A program made the position numbers and the translations under genes. DNA of 64,000 bases from Lentibacillus lipolyticus (lineage in GTDB: Bacteria > Bacillota > Bacilli > Bacillales > Amphibacillaceae), in the NCBI GenBank assembly GCA_004145795.1, contig SEIO01000007.1:1-64000 (forward strand), given 5' to 3'. Positions 17,063 to 25,828 of this stretch are shown in pieces. Below the pieces are notes generated by a model, which saw only the letters and a program-made list of their open reading frames with translations, ran no database searches and was not told the origin of the DNA. The number at the start of each line of letters is the position of its first letter. Position 1 is the first letter of the stretch.

Positions 17063-17093
17063 AAATAAAGAAGCCGACATATGTCAGCTTCTT
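17063..17093 (-). terminator. terminator of cdd, overlapping its last codons
   Basis: AAGAAGCTGACAT/ATGTCGGCTTCTT on the minus strand, followed by TATTTTTGC. The 5' arm encodes the last residues and TGA stop of cdd. Confidence 0.85.
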
Positions 17094-17497
17094 CCCTTGC
17101 TTGCGTCCATATCATCAGATCGGAATGAAAATGGCAGCAGTTCTTCCATTGTAATTGTCTTCACATCATTATGTAGGTTTGTTAAGTGTATGTTCAGACT
17201 ACTGTCAAAAAACTCGCTCATAACCTGCCGGCAAGAACCACACGGCGGGACGGGCCGTACTGTATCTGCGGCAACAGCCATCTCTGTAAATTCGTATTCT
17301 CCATCACCGACAGCCCTGAAAATCGCCACCCGCTCCGCACAGCAACTCACCGGATATGCGGCGTTTTCAATGTTGCAGCCGGTATATACCTTACCAGATT
17401 CGGTCTTTATTGCAGCACCTACAGGAAATTGGGAATACGGGACATAAGCTTTTGCGAGCATATCTTTTGCCATGGCAATCAAGTCATTGCGCTGCAT
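17084..17497 (-). CDS. cdd: cytidine deaminase
   Basis: 137-aa homotetrameric zinc enzyme converting cytidine/deoxycytidine to uridine/deoxyuridine for pyrimidine salvage. The zinc site is complete: CAERVA (Cys and catalytic Glu) and PPCGSC (two Cys). NIENAAYP binds the ribose. GAGGGGGAG precedes the ATG. In B. subtilis cdd sits with era and dgkA; here it is next to gpsB, so this is either a moved gene or a second copy. Monocistronic; the terminator is built into its 3' end. Confidence 0.95.
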   Translation of the reverse strand: MQRNDLIAMAKDMLAKAYVPYSQFPVGAAIKTESGKVYTGCNIENAAYPVSCCAERVAIFRAVGDGEYEFTEMAVAADTVRPVPPCGSCRQVMSEFFDSSLNIHLTNLHNDVKTITMEELLPFSFRSDDMDASKGRS

Positions 17498-17569
17498 GCC
17501 GGATTCTCCCCCTCTCTACGTTGAAATGGAAGCTAATTATAAAGGAATAACCGTCATTTGTAAAGTCTT

Positions 17570-17926
17570 TCATTCATCGTTAAGGTCAGCCAGGAGCTTG
17601 TCAAGGATAAAATGGATTGAGTGGTTCAGTTCCATATAACGTTTCCGCTTTACATCGACATAAAAGCTGTGCATCATCAATAGTTCCATGTTTTCCTTGG
17701 TGGATGTCACTTGTTGAGGATGGAGGTTGACCTGACGCTGCTTAACCGCATACAGCGCATTGTCTTCCCAGTCTGTCAGGAGGTTATAAATAGGTTCTGT
17801 ATAAGTTTTTACCATTTGGAAAAATTCCTTATCCTTTTTGCTTTCAGGCGGATTGTTTGCATTGTATATTTGTTCAAGCTTGTTCAAATGCTGTTGGAAT
17901 TGTTGTGTCTGCTGTAATAGTTCCAT
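17570..17926 (-). CDS. yppE: YppE family protein (DUF1798)
   Basis: 118-aa all-helical cytosolic protein. The stretch NLLTDWEDNAL, HPQQVTSTKENMELL and the KRKRYMELNHSI segment match the YppE/DUF1798 family, restricted to Bacillaceae; function unknown. Position within the yppE-sspM-yppC-recU-ponA neighbourhood supports the call. The site before ATG is modest (AGGATCTCAGT). Separate from the following cdd by 72 bp. Confidence 0.8.
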   Translation of the reverse strand: MELLQQTQQFQQHLNKLEQIYNANNPPESKKDKEFFQMVKTYTEPIYNLLTDWEDNALYAVKQRQVNLHPQQVTSTKENMELLMMHSFYVDVKRKRYMELNHSIHFILDKLLADLNDE

Positions 17927-18000
17927 ACTGAGATCCTGCCTTTTTTTATGAATTATTCTCTCCTAGGAACTAGTGTATCATTTTAACGTTTAAATCGCAT

Positions 18001-18297
18001 CTATAAGCATTTTTTAGAATAGTTTTTATTCTGCTTCGGCAAGGACAGTATTTTCAAATGGGGTGACATCTTCTTGTTTTCGTACATGTTTTTTTCCATT
18101 AGTTTTTCCATCCTGACTTGTGTCCGGCTCAGTTCATCCTTATTAACCCGGAATTGGTCTCTGACACTTTTATCGGCTGCCATGGCGATTTTTTGTTCCA
18201 TAAGGCGGAGCTGATCTGCCATAACCGTTATCGCATTCGCAAATTGTTCTTTATTGGTACCTTCCCTTGTTCCATCAGACAATCTTACTTCTGCCAT
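18001..18297 (-). CDS. unrecognised 98-aa protein between yppE and sspM
   Basis: Predicted soluble, mostly helical, rich in K, M and Q, with an early polar segment (SDGTREGTNKEQFANA), then an amphipathic helical region and a strongly basic end (PKQNKNYSKKCL). AAGGAAGGTG lies seven bases before the ATG, a good site, so it is probably translated. I do not recognise a family. It occupies the interval where B. subtilis keeps small ypp genes. The basic tail after about residue 75 differs in character from the rest and could result from a frameshift, which I cannot prove. Confidence 0.55.
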   Translation of the reverse strand: MAEVRLSDGTREGTNKEQFANAITVMADQLRLMEQKIAMAADKSVRDQFRVNKDELSRTQVRMEKLMEKNMYENKKMSPHLKILSLPKQNKNYSKKCL

Positions 18298-18446
18298 CCG
18301 AATCACCTTCCTTTTAATCGATTATTTACTATTTCGGCGAAAGCAAAGCCTTCCCTGCCTGCTCGACAAAACTAGAAGAATAATGGCAAAACTAGTGTAG
18401 ATTCGCCGAGTCTTAGGCAAACTAACAAGGAAAGGAGGGTGACAGC

Positions 18447-18551
18447 ATGGAAAATAAACCGTCACAGCAAAAGACGAAGAAACATCACCAGAAGAAGGAA
18501 AACCGTACCCGAGATAAAAAACTGGATGGTCCCAACCGGACATCCACGTAA
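18447..18551 (+). CDS. sspM: small acid-soluble spore protein SspM
   Basis: 34-aa minor spore protein, the same length as B. subtilis SspM and sharing its DKKLxGPNRxST ending. Very basic (Lys/Arg/His/Gln-rich) without hydrophobic parts; accumulates in the spore core under forespore control in B. subtilis. AGGAGGGTGACAGC precedes the ATG. I could not find a convincing sigma-G promoter in the short upstream gap. A shared terminator follows. Convergent with yppC, as in relatives. Confidence 0.85.
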   Translation: MENKPSQQKTKKHHQKKENRTRDKKLDGPNRTST

Positions 18552-18570
18552 ATTCGAATTCTTAGTTCAC

Positions 18571-18603
18571 ATCGGCATTCGCACGTCTTTTGCGGATGCC
18601 GAT
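18571..18603 (+). terminator. bidirectional terminator between sspM and yppC
   Basis: ATCGGCATTCGCA pairs with TGCGGATGCCGAT (13 bp, one G-T pair), followed by TTCTATATTT on the plus strand. Confidence 0.8.
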
Positions 18604-18616
18604 TTCTATATTTCCG

Positions 18617-19573
18617 TCACGATGTACCCGGTGCTACTATGTCTCTAACATAACTGTATGCGTATAACAGCTTCCTTCTGTTATAAAATGACTTTTTTAT
18701 TCCAGTGTCTGGTTCTGCAGTTAGTTGATTGGTCCATTTTCGTTTTAAACCCCTGATTTTATACCAGTCCCGGCGAATGTTATCCTGATGGGTTATTACT
18801 GGGTAAACCGTTCTTAAAAACGGTGCTTTCTCAAAGTTACTGTAAAAAAACTGTTCATAATCTCGTCGGGACCCGGTATGTTCTGCCGTCAGCACAAAAT
18901 CAAGCAAAGAATAATAAACATCTGGATGAAACATAATTGATGCAATCTTTTTTCCCAGTTCAATCCGTTTATTGATGTTCGTAAAATCATGAACAAATGC
19001 TCCATAAAGTGTTCCGAATCTGTTGGGAAGGAGAATGGCATTTAATAATAGCATATCCTGCAAAAGGTATGGCGGGCGCATAAAAATACGATACTGGAAA
19101 TAATCCTGCTTGATAACCGGGGAATGGATAACATTTTGCTCGTTAATAATTAAGGCCGTCATCAGGCGGTTCCGATCGCCGTGTTTCCAAAAGGAACTCC
19201 ATTCTTTTTTCATAAACTGCGAAACACGAAATTGGGGCAATAAATGGAACAATGGCTGATTGTACTGGATCGATAGCGCATAAGTAAGCAATTGCGGATA
19301 AGCATCGGAAAAAATGAGCCAGTTTGCCCGTTCGTACGTCATAAAAAGGCGGTTGCGCTGTTTCCCGGACAATACCTTCCGGAATGGCGATAAATGGAGA
19401 TCGGTCATATTCCAGCCGGCATTCCGGGATACCATACTGGCTAACAGAGCCCATTTCAGCTCGGGGTACTGCATGTAAAAGTTTTGATATGCTTTTGTCC
19501 GGGAAACGTTGTCCAAATTATGCTTTTTTGTTTCCGTTCGTATATAATAAAAGAGCTTTCTTTCATTAAACAC
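18617..19573 (-). CDS. yppC: YppC family protein (DUF2515)
   Basis: 318-aa protein of unknown function, DUF2515, at the position and length of B. subtilis YppC. Features seen: NxSRTKAYxxFY near the start, LLASMVSRNAGWNMTDL, and a R/K-rich C-terminus. No signal peptide or membrane span is evident. Starts at GTG seven bases after AAGGGAGG. Divergent from recU; the 77-bp gap must hold both promoters. A role linked to recU/ponA is only suggested by conserved neighbourhood. Confidence 0.82.
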   Translation of the reverse strand: MFNERKLFYYIRTETKKHNLDNVSRTKAYQNFYMQYPELKWALLASMVSRNAGWNMTDLHLSPFRKVLSGKQRNRLFMTYERANWLIFSDAYPQLLTYALSIQYNQPLFHLLPQFRVSQFMKKEWSSFWKHGDRNRLMTALIINEQNVIHSPVIKQDYFQYRIFMRPPYLLQDMLLLNAILLPNRFGTLYGAFVHDFTNINKRIELGKKIASIMFHPDVYYSLLDFVLTAEHTGSRRDYEQFFYSNFEKAPFLRTVYPVITHQDNIRRDWYKIRGLKRKWTNQLTAEPDTGIKKSFYNRRKLLYAYSYVRDIVAPGTS

Positions 19574-19650
19574 GGTATGACCTCCCTTCTTGATATATAG
19601 TCAATAGGTGTTTTTTTTGATATGATACAGTAGCATCGGGGGGAGTATAC

Positions 19651-20259
19651 ATGCATTACCCAAATGGAAAAAAGGTAGTTAATAATGAAAAGTTCTTATC
19701 CAAAACAAACCGGAAGCAGGAATTCAGTAATCGGGGTATGACACTTGAGGAAGATATCAATACAGCAAACGCCTATTATCGCGACACAGAAAAAGCAATT
19801 ATTCATAAAAAGCCGACCCCTATCCAGGTGGTGAATGTCCATTATCCAAAGCGGAGTGCCGCTGTCATTACAGAAGGTTATTTTAAACAGCCCTCAACAA
19901 CTGATTACAATGGTATTTACCGTGGAAAATATATTGATTTTGAAGCAAAAGAAACCAAAAATAAAACACGTTTTCCGCTGGCGAACATCCATGCACACCA
20001 GATTAGGCACATGAAATCCGTTGCAGGACATGGCGGTATCTGTTTTCTTATCCTTCGCTTTTCAGCTCATGAAGAAACGTATTATTTGCCAGCTGAAACA
20101 CTATTCCAATACTGGGATGACCAATTCGACGGCGGGAGGAAGTCCATTCGTTACGAAACAATTAGGAAAGAAGGATACTTCCTTCCATTTCATTATTTGG
20201 CAAGGATCAATTACCTGGCAGTCATTGACAAGCTTTACTTTCAGATTGGAGGAGAATAA
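19651..20259 (+). CDS. recU: Holliday junction resolvase RecU
   Basis: 202-aa structure-specific endonuclease that cuts four-way junctions after RecA/RuvAB action and modulates RecA. Conserved: NRGMTLEEDIN near the start, the active-site strand DYNGIYRGKYIDFEAKET (Asp, Glu, Lys) and the HQIRHM helix. Full length. Strong site (GGGGGGAG) before the ATG. Three bp separate its stop from ponA, the same recU-ponA operon as in B. subtilis, S. aureus and others. Confidence 0.97.
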   Translation: MHYPNGKKVVNNEKFLSKTNRKQEFSNRGMTLEEDINTANAYYRDTEKAIIHKKPTPIQVVNVHYPKRSAAVITEGYFKQPSTTDYNGIYRGKYIDFEAKETKNKTRFPLANIHAHQIRHMKSVAGHGGICFLILRFSAHEETYYLPAETLFQYWDDQFDGGRKSIRYETIRKEGYFLPFHYLARINYLAVIDKLYFQIGGE

Positions 20260-20262
20260 GCA

Positions 20263-22992
20263 ATGGCAACAAATGGCCAAACGCGAACAGCACGACGGAA
20301 GCAAAAAAAAGCGTCCAAAAAACCATTGTGGAAGAAAATAGCATTATGGACGATTGTCGCTATCCTGGCAATCGGGCTCGGTGTTGGATCATTGTTCACC
20401 TATTATGTTGTCACAGCACCGGAAATTGATGCATCTAAATTGGATACACCGTTTTCATCGAAATTTTATGACAAAGATGGCGAAGTGTTTGCCGATTTAG
20501 GCAGAAAACAGCGTACGAAAGTTGAATATGACGATTTGCCACAAGTACTGATTGATGCTGTGACCGCCACGGAGGATGCCAGGTTTTTCGACCATCCTGG
20601 AATCGATGTCTGGCGGATTGGTGGAGCCGTCGTCGCTAATATAACAGATGGGTTCGGCTCTGAAGGGGCAAGCACCATTACCCAGCAGGTTGTTGAAAAG
20701 TCATTTCTGTCAGCAGAGAAGAAGATCAGCCTAAAGGTACAGGAAATGTGGTTGGCATTGCAGCTGGAACAGAAGTATTCCAAAGAGCGCATACTCGAAA
20801 TGTATCTAAACAAGATTTTTTACGGCAACCAGGCTTATGGTGTTGCCAAGGCTGCGGAAGTTTATTTCGGGAAAACGGATCTAAGTGAATTGACCCTGCC
20901 TGAGGCCGCTATTTTGGCAGGACTGCCCCAGCGTCCGTCCGCATATAATCCATTTAAAAATCCGGAATTAATGAAAGAGCGGATGAATACAGTTCTGCAC
21001 CTAATGGTTGATCACGGGAAAATATCTGAAAAAGAGGCTGAAGAAGCACGTCAAGTCGATATCCCTTCTCTGTTGACCGATGATAAACCTGATTCAACGC
21101 CATATCAGGCATTTTTGCAGCAGGTCCAAAAAGAAGTCGAGAAAAAAATTGATGATGATGTTGATATTTACACAGACGGATTAAAGATTTATACAACCAT
21201 TGATACAGAAGCACAAGATTACGTGGAATTTTTGCTGTCAGACAGTGAAGACAATCCAATCAATTATCCTGGGCCCGTCGTTAACCCAGACAGTGATGAG
21301 GGCGAAAAAGTCAATATGGAAGCCGGCATGACAGTACTCGATACAAAAACTGGTGCCGTAAGAGCAATCGGTGGTGCACGTGACGGATTGGAGAATGGCG
21401 GCTGGAATCATGCCACCCAAATTGATCGGCAGCCTGGATCCACATTCAAGCCCATTATTGATTATGGTCCTGCAATTGAAAATATGCAATGGTCTACTTA
21501 TCATCAGCTGAACGACGACGGCCCTTATGATATAGCGGGAACAGACAAACAAATTGAGACATGGGCCAACACCTACTATGGGTGGGTCACAGCAAGGTAT
21601 GCACTGCAGCAATCTCTCAACGTCCCTGCCGTAAAAACGTTTAAAGAAGTCGGTCGAGCGAATGCCAAGGCGTTTGCAGAAAAGCTGGGGATTAACTTTA
21701 AGGACAATGACATTAAGCTGACAGACGCTATTGGCGGAAATATTGGTACGAACCCGATGGAAATCGCCGGCGCTTACCGTGCTTTTGCTAACGGGGGCAT
21801 TTATAATGAACCTTATACGGTGACAAAGGTGGAATTTCCTGAAACAGGAAAAACCGTAAACCTAAAACCAGAACCTGAGGCTGTCATGTCCGATTCGACA
21901 GCATACATGATAACCGATATGTTAAAAACGGTCGTAACGCAGGGAACAGGCACAATGGCCAATATCTCAGGACTTCCGGTTGCCGGAAAGACAGGTACGA
22001 CCACTAGAGATAACGTTGAGGGGTCCCCTGACGCATGGTTCAGTGGTTATACCACCAATTACACCATCTCCGTGTGGACCGGTTATGATAATAATAACAT
22101 CGGCTTGCAAGGTGCCGAGACGAAGATTCCGCTTACGTTGTTCAAACATACCATGTCCGAACTATCAAAGGATATGGAGACATCCGACTTTACGAAACCG
22201 GACTCTGTTGTGGAAGTAGCCGTTGAGGAAGGCTCAAGACCAGCTAAATTACCAAGTGAATATACGCCGGAATCGGAAATTGTAACGGAATTGTTTGTGA
22301 AAGGAACACAGCCAACGAAAAAATCAGAGAGATACGACCAGCTTGACCCTGTAAAAGGTCTGAAGGCAGGTTTTGATAAAGATTCGAACACCATTCAGGC
22401 AGAATGGGAATATGATACGGAGCAGGATGTGTCATTTGAAGTAAGTGCCCGTGTCGATGGAGGACAAAAACAGGAGCTGTCCTCGACTGAAGAAACATCA
22501 ATTGAAATAGCTAATGTAGAGCCTGGAACAAAGTATGAAATCCAAGTGATTGCAGTGAGTGCTGAAACAGAAGGAAATGCTAGTGAACCTGTTACAGCAA
22601 CTATAAAAGTTCCTGAAGATATGGAAGATGCCGGTGAAGAGGAAAATGACGAGGAAGAACAAAATGAAAACAGGGAAGGCAATATACCAGCGGTTGGCTC
22701 CCTTCATGCGGAGCCATCTGACGGTACCATTGATGTTACTTGGCAGTATAACGGGCCACCAGCACAGTATGAAGTGACCGTTTCGCAGAACAGCACCCAA
22801 ATCCGGACACAAACTGTTGAAACAAAAGGTATTGTCATTGAAGGTGATGGCGTACAGCCAGGACAGTCGTACACGATAACGGTTGTTCCTGTTGGTCAGA
22901 ATGGCGCAAACGATGGGGTGAAAGGAGAAGCGAAAAGTAGTAAGATATCGGTGCCTGAGCAACCTGAGCAAAATGAAGAAGCTTTAGACTAA
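20263..22992 (+). CDS. ponA: class A penicillin-binding protein 1 (glycosyltransferase/transpeptidase)
   Basis: 909-aa bifunctional wall synthase. A basic cytosolic tail and one span (about 26-50) precede the GT51 domain (about 70-245; catalytic Glu in TATEDARFF; EGASTITQQ) and the penicillin-binding domain with SxxK (Ser about 393, GSTFKP), SLN and KTGTT (about 575). Two fibronectin type III-like domains (about 690-780 and 805-895), separated by an acidic linker of Glu/Asp/Asn, end the protein. GGAGGAG precedes the ATG. Second gene of recU-ponA; its localiser GpsB is encoded nearby. The FN3 additions are longer than in B. subtilis PonA, which has one. Confidence 0.97.
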   Translation: MATNGQTRTARRKQKKASKKPLWKKIALWTIVAILAIGLGVGSLFTYYVVTAPEIDASKLDTPFSSKFYDKDGEVFADLGRKQRTKVEYDDLPQVLIDAVTATEDARFFDHPGIDVWRIGGAVVANITDGFGSEGASTITQQVVEKSFLSAEKKISLKVQEMWLALQLEQKYSKERILEMYLNKIFYGNQAYGVAKAAEVYFGKTDLSELTLPEAAILAGLPQRPSAYNPFKNPELMKERMNTVLHLMVDHGKISEKEAEEARQVDIPSLLTDDKPDSTPYQAFLQQVQKEVEKKIDDDVDIYTDGLKIYTTIDTEAQDYVEFLLSDSEDNPINYPGPVVNPDSDEGEKVNMEAGMTVLDTKTGAVRAIGGARDGLENGGWNHATQIDRQPGSTFKPIIDYGPAIENMQWSTYHQLNDDGPYDIAGTDKQIETWANTYYGWVTARYALQQSLNVPAVKTFKEVGRANAKAFAEKLGINFKDNDIKLTDAIGGNIGTNPMEIAGAYRAFANGGIYNEPYTVTKVEFPETGKTVNLKPEPEAVMSDSTAYMITDMLKTVVTQGTGTMANISGLPVAGKTGTTTRDNVEGSPDAWFSGYTTNYTISVWTGYDNNNIGLQGAETKIPLTLFKHTMSELSKDMETSDFTKPDSVVEVAVEEGSRPAKLPSEYTPESEIVTELFVKGTQPTKKSERYDQLDPVKGLKAGFDKDSNTIQAEWEYDTEQDVSFEVSARVDGGQKQELSSTEETSIEIANVEPGTKYEIQVIAVSAETEGNASEPVTATIKVPEDMEDAGEEENDEEEQNENREGNIPAVGSLHAEPSDGTIDVTWQYNGPPAQYEVTVSQNSTQIRTQTVETKGIVIEGDGVQPGQSYTITVVPVGQNGANDGVKGEAKSSKISVPEQPEQNEEALD

Positions 22993-23028
22993 GAACAGGC
23001 CGGTAATAATAAAATACAGCACATTATA

Positions 23029-23060
23029 GGGGCAGCTTCTGCAAGCAGAAGTGCCCCTTT
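23029..23060. terminator. bidirectional terminator between ponA and nth
   Basis: GGGGCA(G)CTTCTG pairs with CAGAAGTGCCCC, one bulged base, 4-nt loop, then TTTCATTTT on the plus strand. The nth stop lies just past the stem. Confidence 0.75.
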
Positions 23061-23722
23061 CATTTTCCTACTGCCTCTCGTTTTTTCATCCGTTTTTGAC
23101 CTTCTCTACATAGATCAAGCAGCGGACATTCCGGACATTGCGGGTTTTTTGCCTTGCAGTGGTACCGGCCAAAGAAAATCATCCGATGGTGTGTGGCTGC
23201 CCAAGCTTCTTTTGGTACCTTTCGCATCAACGTCTCTTCCACTTCCAGGACAGAATCCTTCCATCGGCATATACCCAGTCGTTTTGCTACACGTTCAACA
23301 TGTGTATCAACAGCGATAGCCGGTTCGTCAAAAGCAACTGAGGCAACAACATTCGCTGTTTTCCGGCCAACCCCCGCCAGCTTCATCAATTCTGTTTTTG
23401 TTTTGGGTACTTCCCCACCAAAATCATCGATTAGCATTTGACACAATTTGCGGATGTTTTTGGCTTTGTTGCGGTACAGTCCAATCGATTTAATATCCTG
23501 CTCAAGATCGGATAATGGGACGGCCAAATAGTCCTCTGGTGTCTTATATCTCTCAAACAACGACGCCGTTACTTTATTGACAAGGTTGTCTGTACACTGG
23601 GCAGATAGTAAGACGGCAATGACAAGTTCAAACGGGTTCTCGTGGTTCAGTTCACACTGTGCTTCCGGATACATTTCCTCCATTACCTCAAGACAATGTT
23701 GTACTTGTTTCTTATTAAGCAT
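23060..23722 (-). CDS. nth: endonuclease III (DNA glycosylase/AP lyase)
   Basis: 220-aa base-excision repair enzyme removing oxidised pyrimidines. The helix-hairpin-helix with catalytic Lys (LAGVGRKTANVV), the catalytic Asp (AVDTHVERV) and the C-x6-C-x2-C-x5-C [4Fe-4S] site near the C-terminus are all intact. The ATG about ten bases after GGAGG is used; the site lies inside the end of dnaD. Five bp after dnaD, so cotranscribed with it, as in B. subtilis. The ypoC gene that follows nth there is absent. Confidence 0.96.
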   Translation of the reverse strand: MLNKKQVQHCLEVMEEMYPEAQCELNHENPFELVIAVLLSAQCTDNLVNKVTASLFERYKTPEDYLAVPLSDLEQDIKSIGLYRNKAKNIRKLCQMLIDDFGGEVPKTKTELMKLAGVGRKTANVVASVAFDEPAIAVDTHVERVAKRLGICRWKDSVLEVEETLMRKVPKEAWAATHHRMIFFGRYHCKAKNPQCPECPLLDLCREGQKRMKKREAVGK

Positions 23723-23727
23723 TCCCC

Positions 23728-24408
23728 CTATTCCTCCTCCAGCCAATTATAATAAATCGATGTATCGCGTTTCTCTCCCTCTGCCTCTTTTTTTCCTGTC
23801 TGCGCTTCATGAAAAGCTTTACTGGCTTCTCGGGCCTGTTCAACAGAATGTATGCCTTTCTTTTTCCACTCACGGAGAATCCGGTCAATATATTTGAAAT
23901 TCAGCTTTCCCATTAGCACAGACTCTCGTAATGCCGCTTTGATAAGTGCAGGTGTCAATTCATCCTCATCCAGCCACGTATTAATCATTTCAATTTCAAA
24001 TGGTGATAGAGGCCGTCCAAATTCCTGCTCAAATAAAATAAAAATGGTTCCCTCATGGTTGTCAGATGGGTCATACTGTTCTACGGTGAACAACTTCTCC
24101 CAGAGTGGATTCAGACTGTAAGCCTCTGTTAGCTGATTACGATCATTTTTCAGCTGTTCGATGGATAAAAAATTGTGTTGAATCAGCTTTCGCAATATAT
24201 TCGCACAGTCTTTTTCACTAATGGTCAGATGGGCGGCTAGTTCTTCTGGTGTAGGAAATTCATTATTTTCCTGCATAAAGCGGACTAGCTGCAGTATGAC
24301 CACCACTTCTGTTTCATTCAGGCCAAGTGATGCAAACCTTTCAAGCAGTCTTGTAGGTATTTGCACCTGATTCAGTAATATATTCTGAAATGAAATGAAT
24401 TTAGTCAT
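23728..24408 (-). CDS. dnaD: DNA replication initiation protein DnaD
   Basis: 226-aa primosome protein that acts with DnaB and DnaI to load the replicative helicase at oriC and at restart sites. An N-terminal winged-helix domain (about 1-100, DDBH1) and a C-terminal DnaB/DnaD domain (about 128-195; the YIDRILREWKKKGI motif) are visible, then a disordered tail ending YNWLEEE. GAGGTG precedes the ATG. Upstream is the asnS terminator, so dnaD-nth forms its own unit. Confidence 0.95.
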   Translation of the reverse strand: MTKFISFQNILLNQVQIPTRLLERFASLGLNETEVVVILQLVRFMQENNEFPTPEELAAHLTISEKDCANILRKLIQHNFLSIEQLKNDRNQLTEAYSLNPLWEKLFTVEQYDPSDNHEGTIFILFEQEFGRPLSPFEIEMINTWLDEDELTPALIKAALRESVLMGKLNFKYIDRILREWKKKGIHSVEQAREASKAFHEAQTGKKEAEGEKRDTSIYYNWLEEE

Positions 24409-24451
24409 AAAAATCGATACACCTCATTTTTCCATATAGCACATAAGCGTT

Positions 24452-24484
24452 AAAACCCCTTGCGTTATAGGCAAGGGATTTTAA
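24452..24484 (-). terminator. intrinsic terminator after asnS
   Basis: CCCTTGC/GCAAGGG stem with a 7-nt loop; on the minus strand it is followed by GTTTTAACG. T-run is short. Confidence 0.6.
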
Positions 24485-24514
24485 TAAGGCATGCGCTATT
24501 ACGATGTCAAAAAG

Positions 24515-25807
24515 TCACGGGTAAAGGCGGTTCAGCAGCCTTGGGAAAGGAATCGTTTCACGCACGTGTTCCACTCCAGCAATCCATGCTACCGTCCGTT
24601 CTAGTCCAAGTCCAAATCCGGAATGCGGGACACTGCCGTATTGCCGCAGTTCCAGATACCATTCGTACGCTGGTCCGGATAAATGATGTTCCTCATAACG
24701 TTGCTTCATTAATTCGGGATCATCAATCCGCTGGGAGCCGCCAACGACTTCCCCATATCCTTCCGGCGCAATAAGATCAGCACACTGGACAACTTCTGGC
24801 CGCTCCGGATCTGGTTTCATATAAAATGCCTTTATGTCAGTAGGGTAGTTTATAATGAAAACCGGCTTATCAAAGCTTTCAGCGATTGCTGTTTCATGTG
24901 GTGCACCAAAGTCTTCTCCCCACTCGATATCATCGAATCCTTTTTCTTTTAGCAATTGGACGGCATCATCATAACTGATTCTTGGGAATGGCGCTTGGAC
25001 AGCTTCTAATTTTGTAGTATCACGTCCAAGTGTCTGCAGTTCAAGCTGACAGTTTTGCAGAACAGACTGCACGACAAAGGTCACATACTGTTCTTGTATT
25101 TCCAGGCTTTCTTCGTGATTGGTAAAGGCCATTTCCGGTTCAATCATCCAAAACTCAATCAGATGCCTTCGTGTTTTCGATTTTTCTGCACGGAACGTCG
25201 GCCCGAACGAGAACACTTTCCCAAGGGCCATTGCGGCAGCCTCCATATAGAGCTGTCCACTTTGCGACAAATAAGCGTCTTCATCAAAATATTTAGTATG
25301 GAACAGCTCCGTTGTACCTTCTGCAGAGGCACCAGTCAAAATCGGTGCGTCGACTTTCACATACCCGTTGTCATTAAAATATTGGTATGTCGCTCGAATA
25401 ATTTCATTCCTTATTTTCATTACTGCATGCTGACGGCTGGACCGCAGCCATAGATGGCGATGATCCATCAAAAATTCCGTTCCATGCTCTTTCGGTGTGA
25501 TTGGATAATCGGATGCTTCTTGAATCACTTCCATATCCGTTACCTGCATTTCATAACCGAATGGAGAGCGTTTATCTTCCGCGATTTTTCCGGTTATGTA
25601 CAGGGAGGTTTCCTGATTTAAATTCTTTGCAAGCTGGAATACTTCGTCGGTGACATCATTTTTGGCAACGACTCCCTGTATGAATCCTGTTCCATCCCGC
25701 AGCTGCAGAAATGCTATCTTTCCACTGGATCGTTTATTTGTCAGCCATACACCAATGGTGACTTCTTTTCCTTCATGTGCTGGTACTTGTGCAATGGTTG
25801 TTTTCAT
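24515..25807 (-). CDS. asnS: asparaginyl-tRNA synthetase
   Basis: 430-aa class IIb aminoacyl-tRNA synthetase. An N-terminal OB-fold anticodon-binding domain (about 1-110) precedes the catalytic domain with motif 2 ([22 protein letters not shown] as a region) and motif 3 ([13 protein letters not shown]). GGAGGTAACC precedes the ATG. Placed 21 bp after aspB, which makes aspartate, the precursor of asparagine; aspB-asnS adjacency is conserved in bacilli. No T-box leader is seen in front of the gene. Confidence 0.97.
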   Translation of the reverse strand: MKTTIAQVPAHEGKEVTIGVWLTNKRSSGKIAFLQLRDGTGFIQGVVAKNDVTDEVFQLAKNLNQETSLYITGKIAEDKRSPFGYEMQVTDMEVIQEASDYPITPKEHGTEFLMDHRHLWLRSSRQHAVMKIRNEIIRATYQYFNDNGYVKVDAPILTGASAEGTTELFHTKYFDEDAYLSQSGQLYMEAAAMALGKVFSFGPTFRAEKSKTRRHLIEFWMIEPEMAFTNHEESLEIQEQYVTFVVQSVLQNCQLELQTLGRDTTKLEAVQAPFPRISYDDAVQLLKEKGFDDIEWGEDFGAPHETAIAESFDKPVFIINYPTDIKAFYMKPDPERPEVVQCADLIAPEGYGEVVGGSQRIDDPELMKQRYEEHHLSGPAYEWYLELRQYGSVPHSGFGLGLERTVAWIAGVEHVRETIPFPRLLNRLYP

Positions 25808-25828
25808 AAGATGGTTACCTCCAATAAG

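Noticed and set aside
16892-17080. 62-codon frame between gpsB and cdd
   Set aside because: Its ATG is in the loop of the cdd terminator and has no binding site.
18340-18446. sigma-G promoter for sspM
   Set aside because: Only partial matches (CAAAACTA with poor -35); not reported.
25808-25828. T-box ahead of asnS
   Set aside because: The gap from aspB is 21 bp, too short for any leader.
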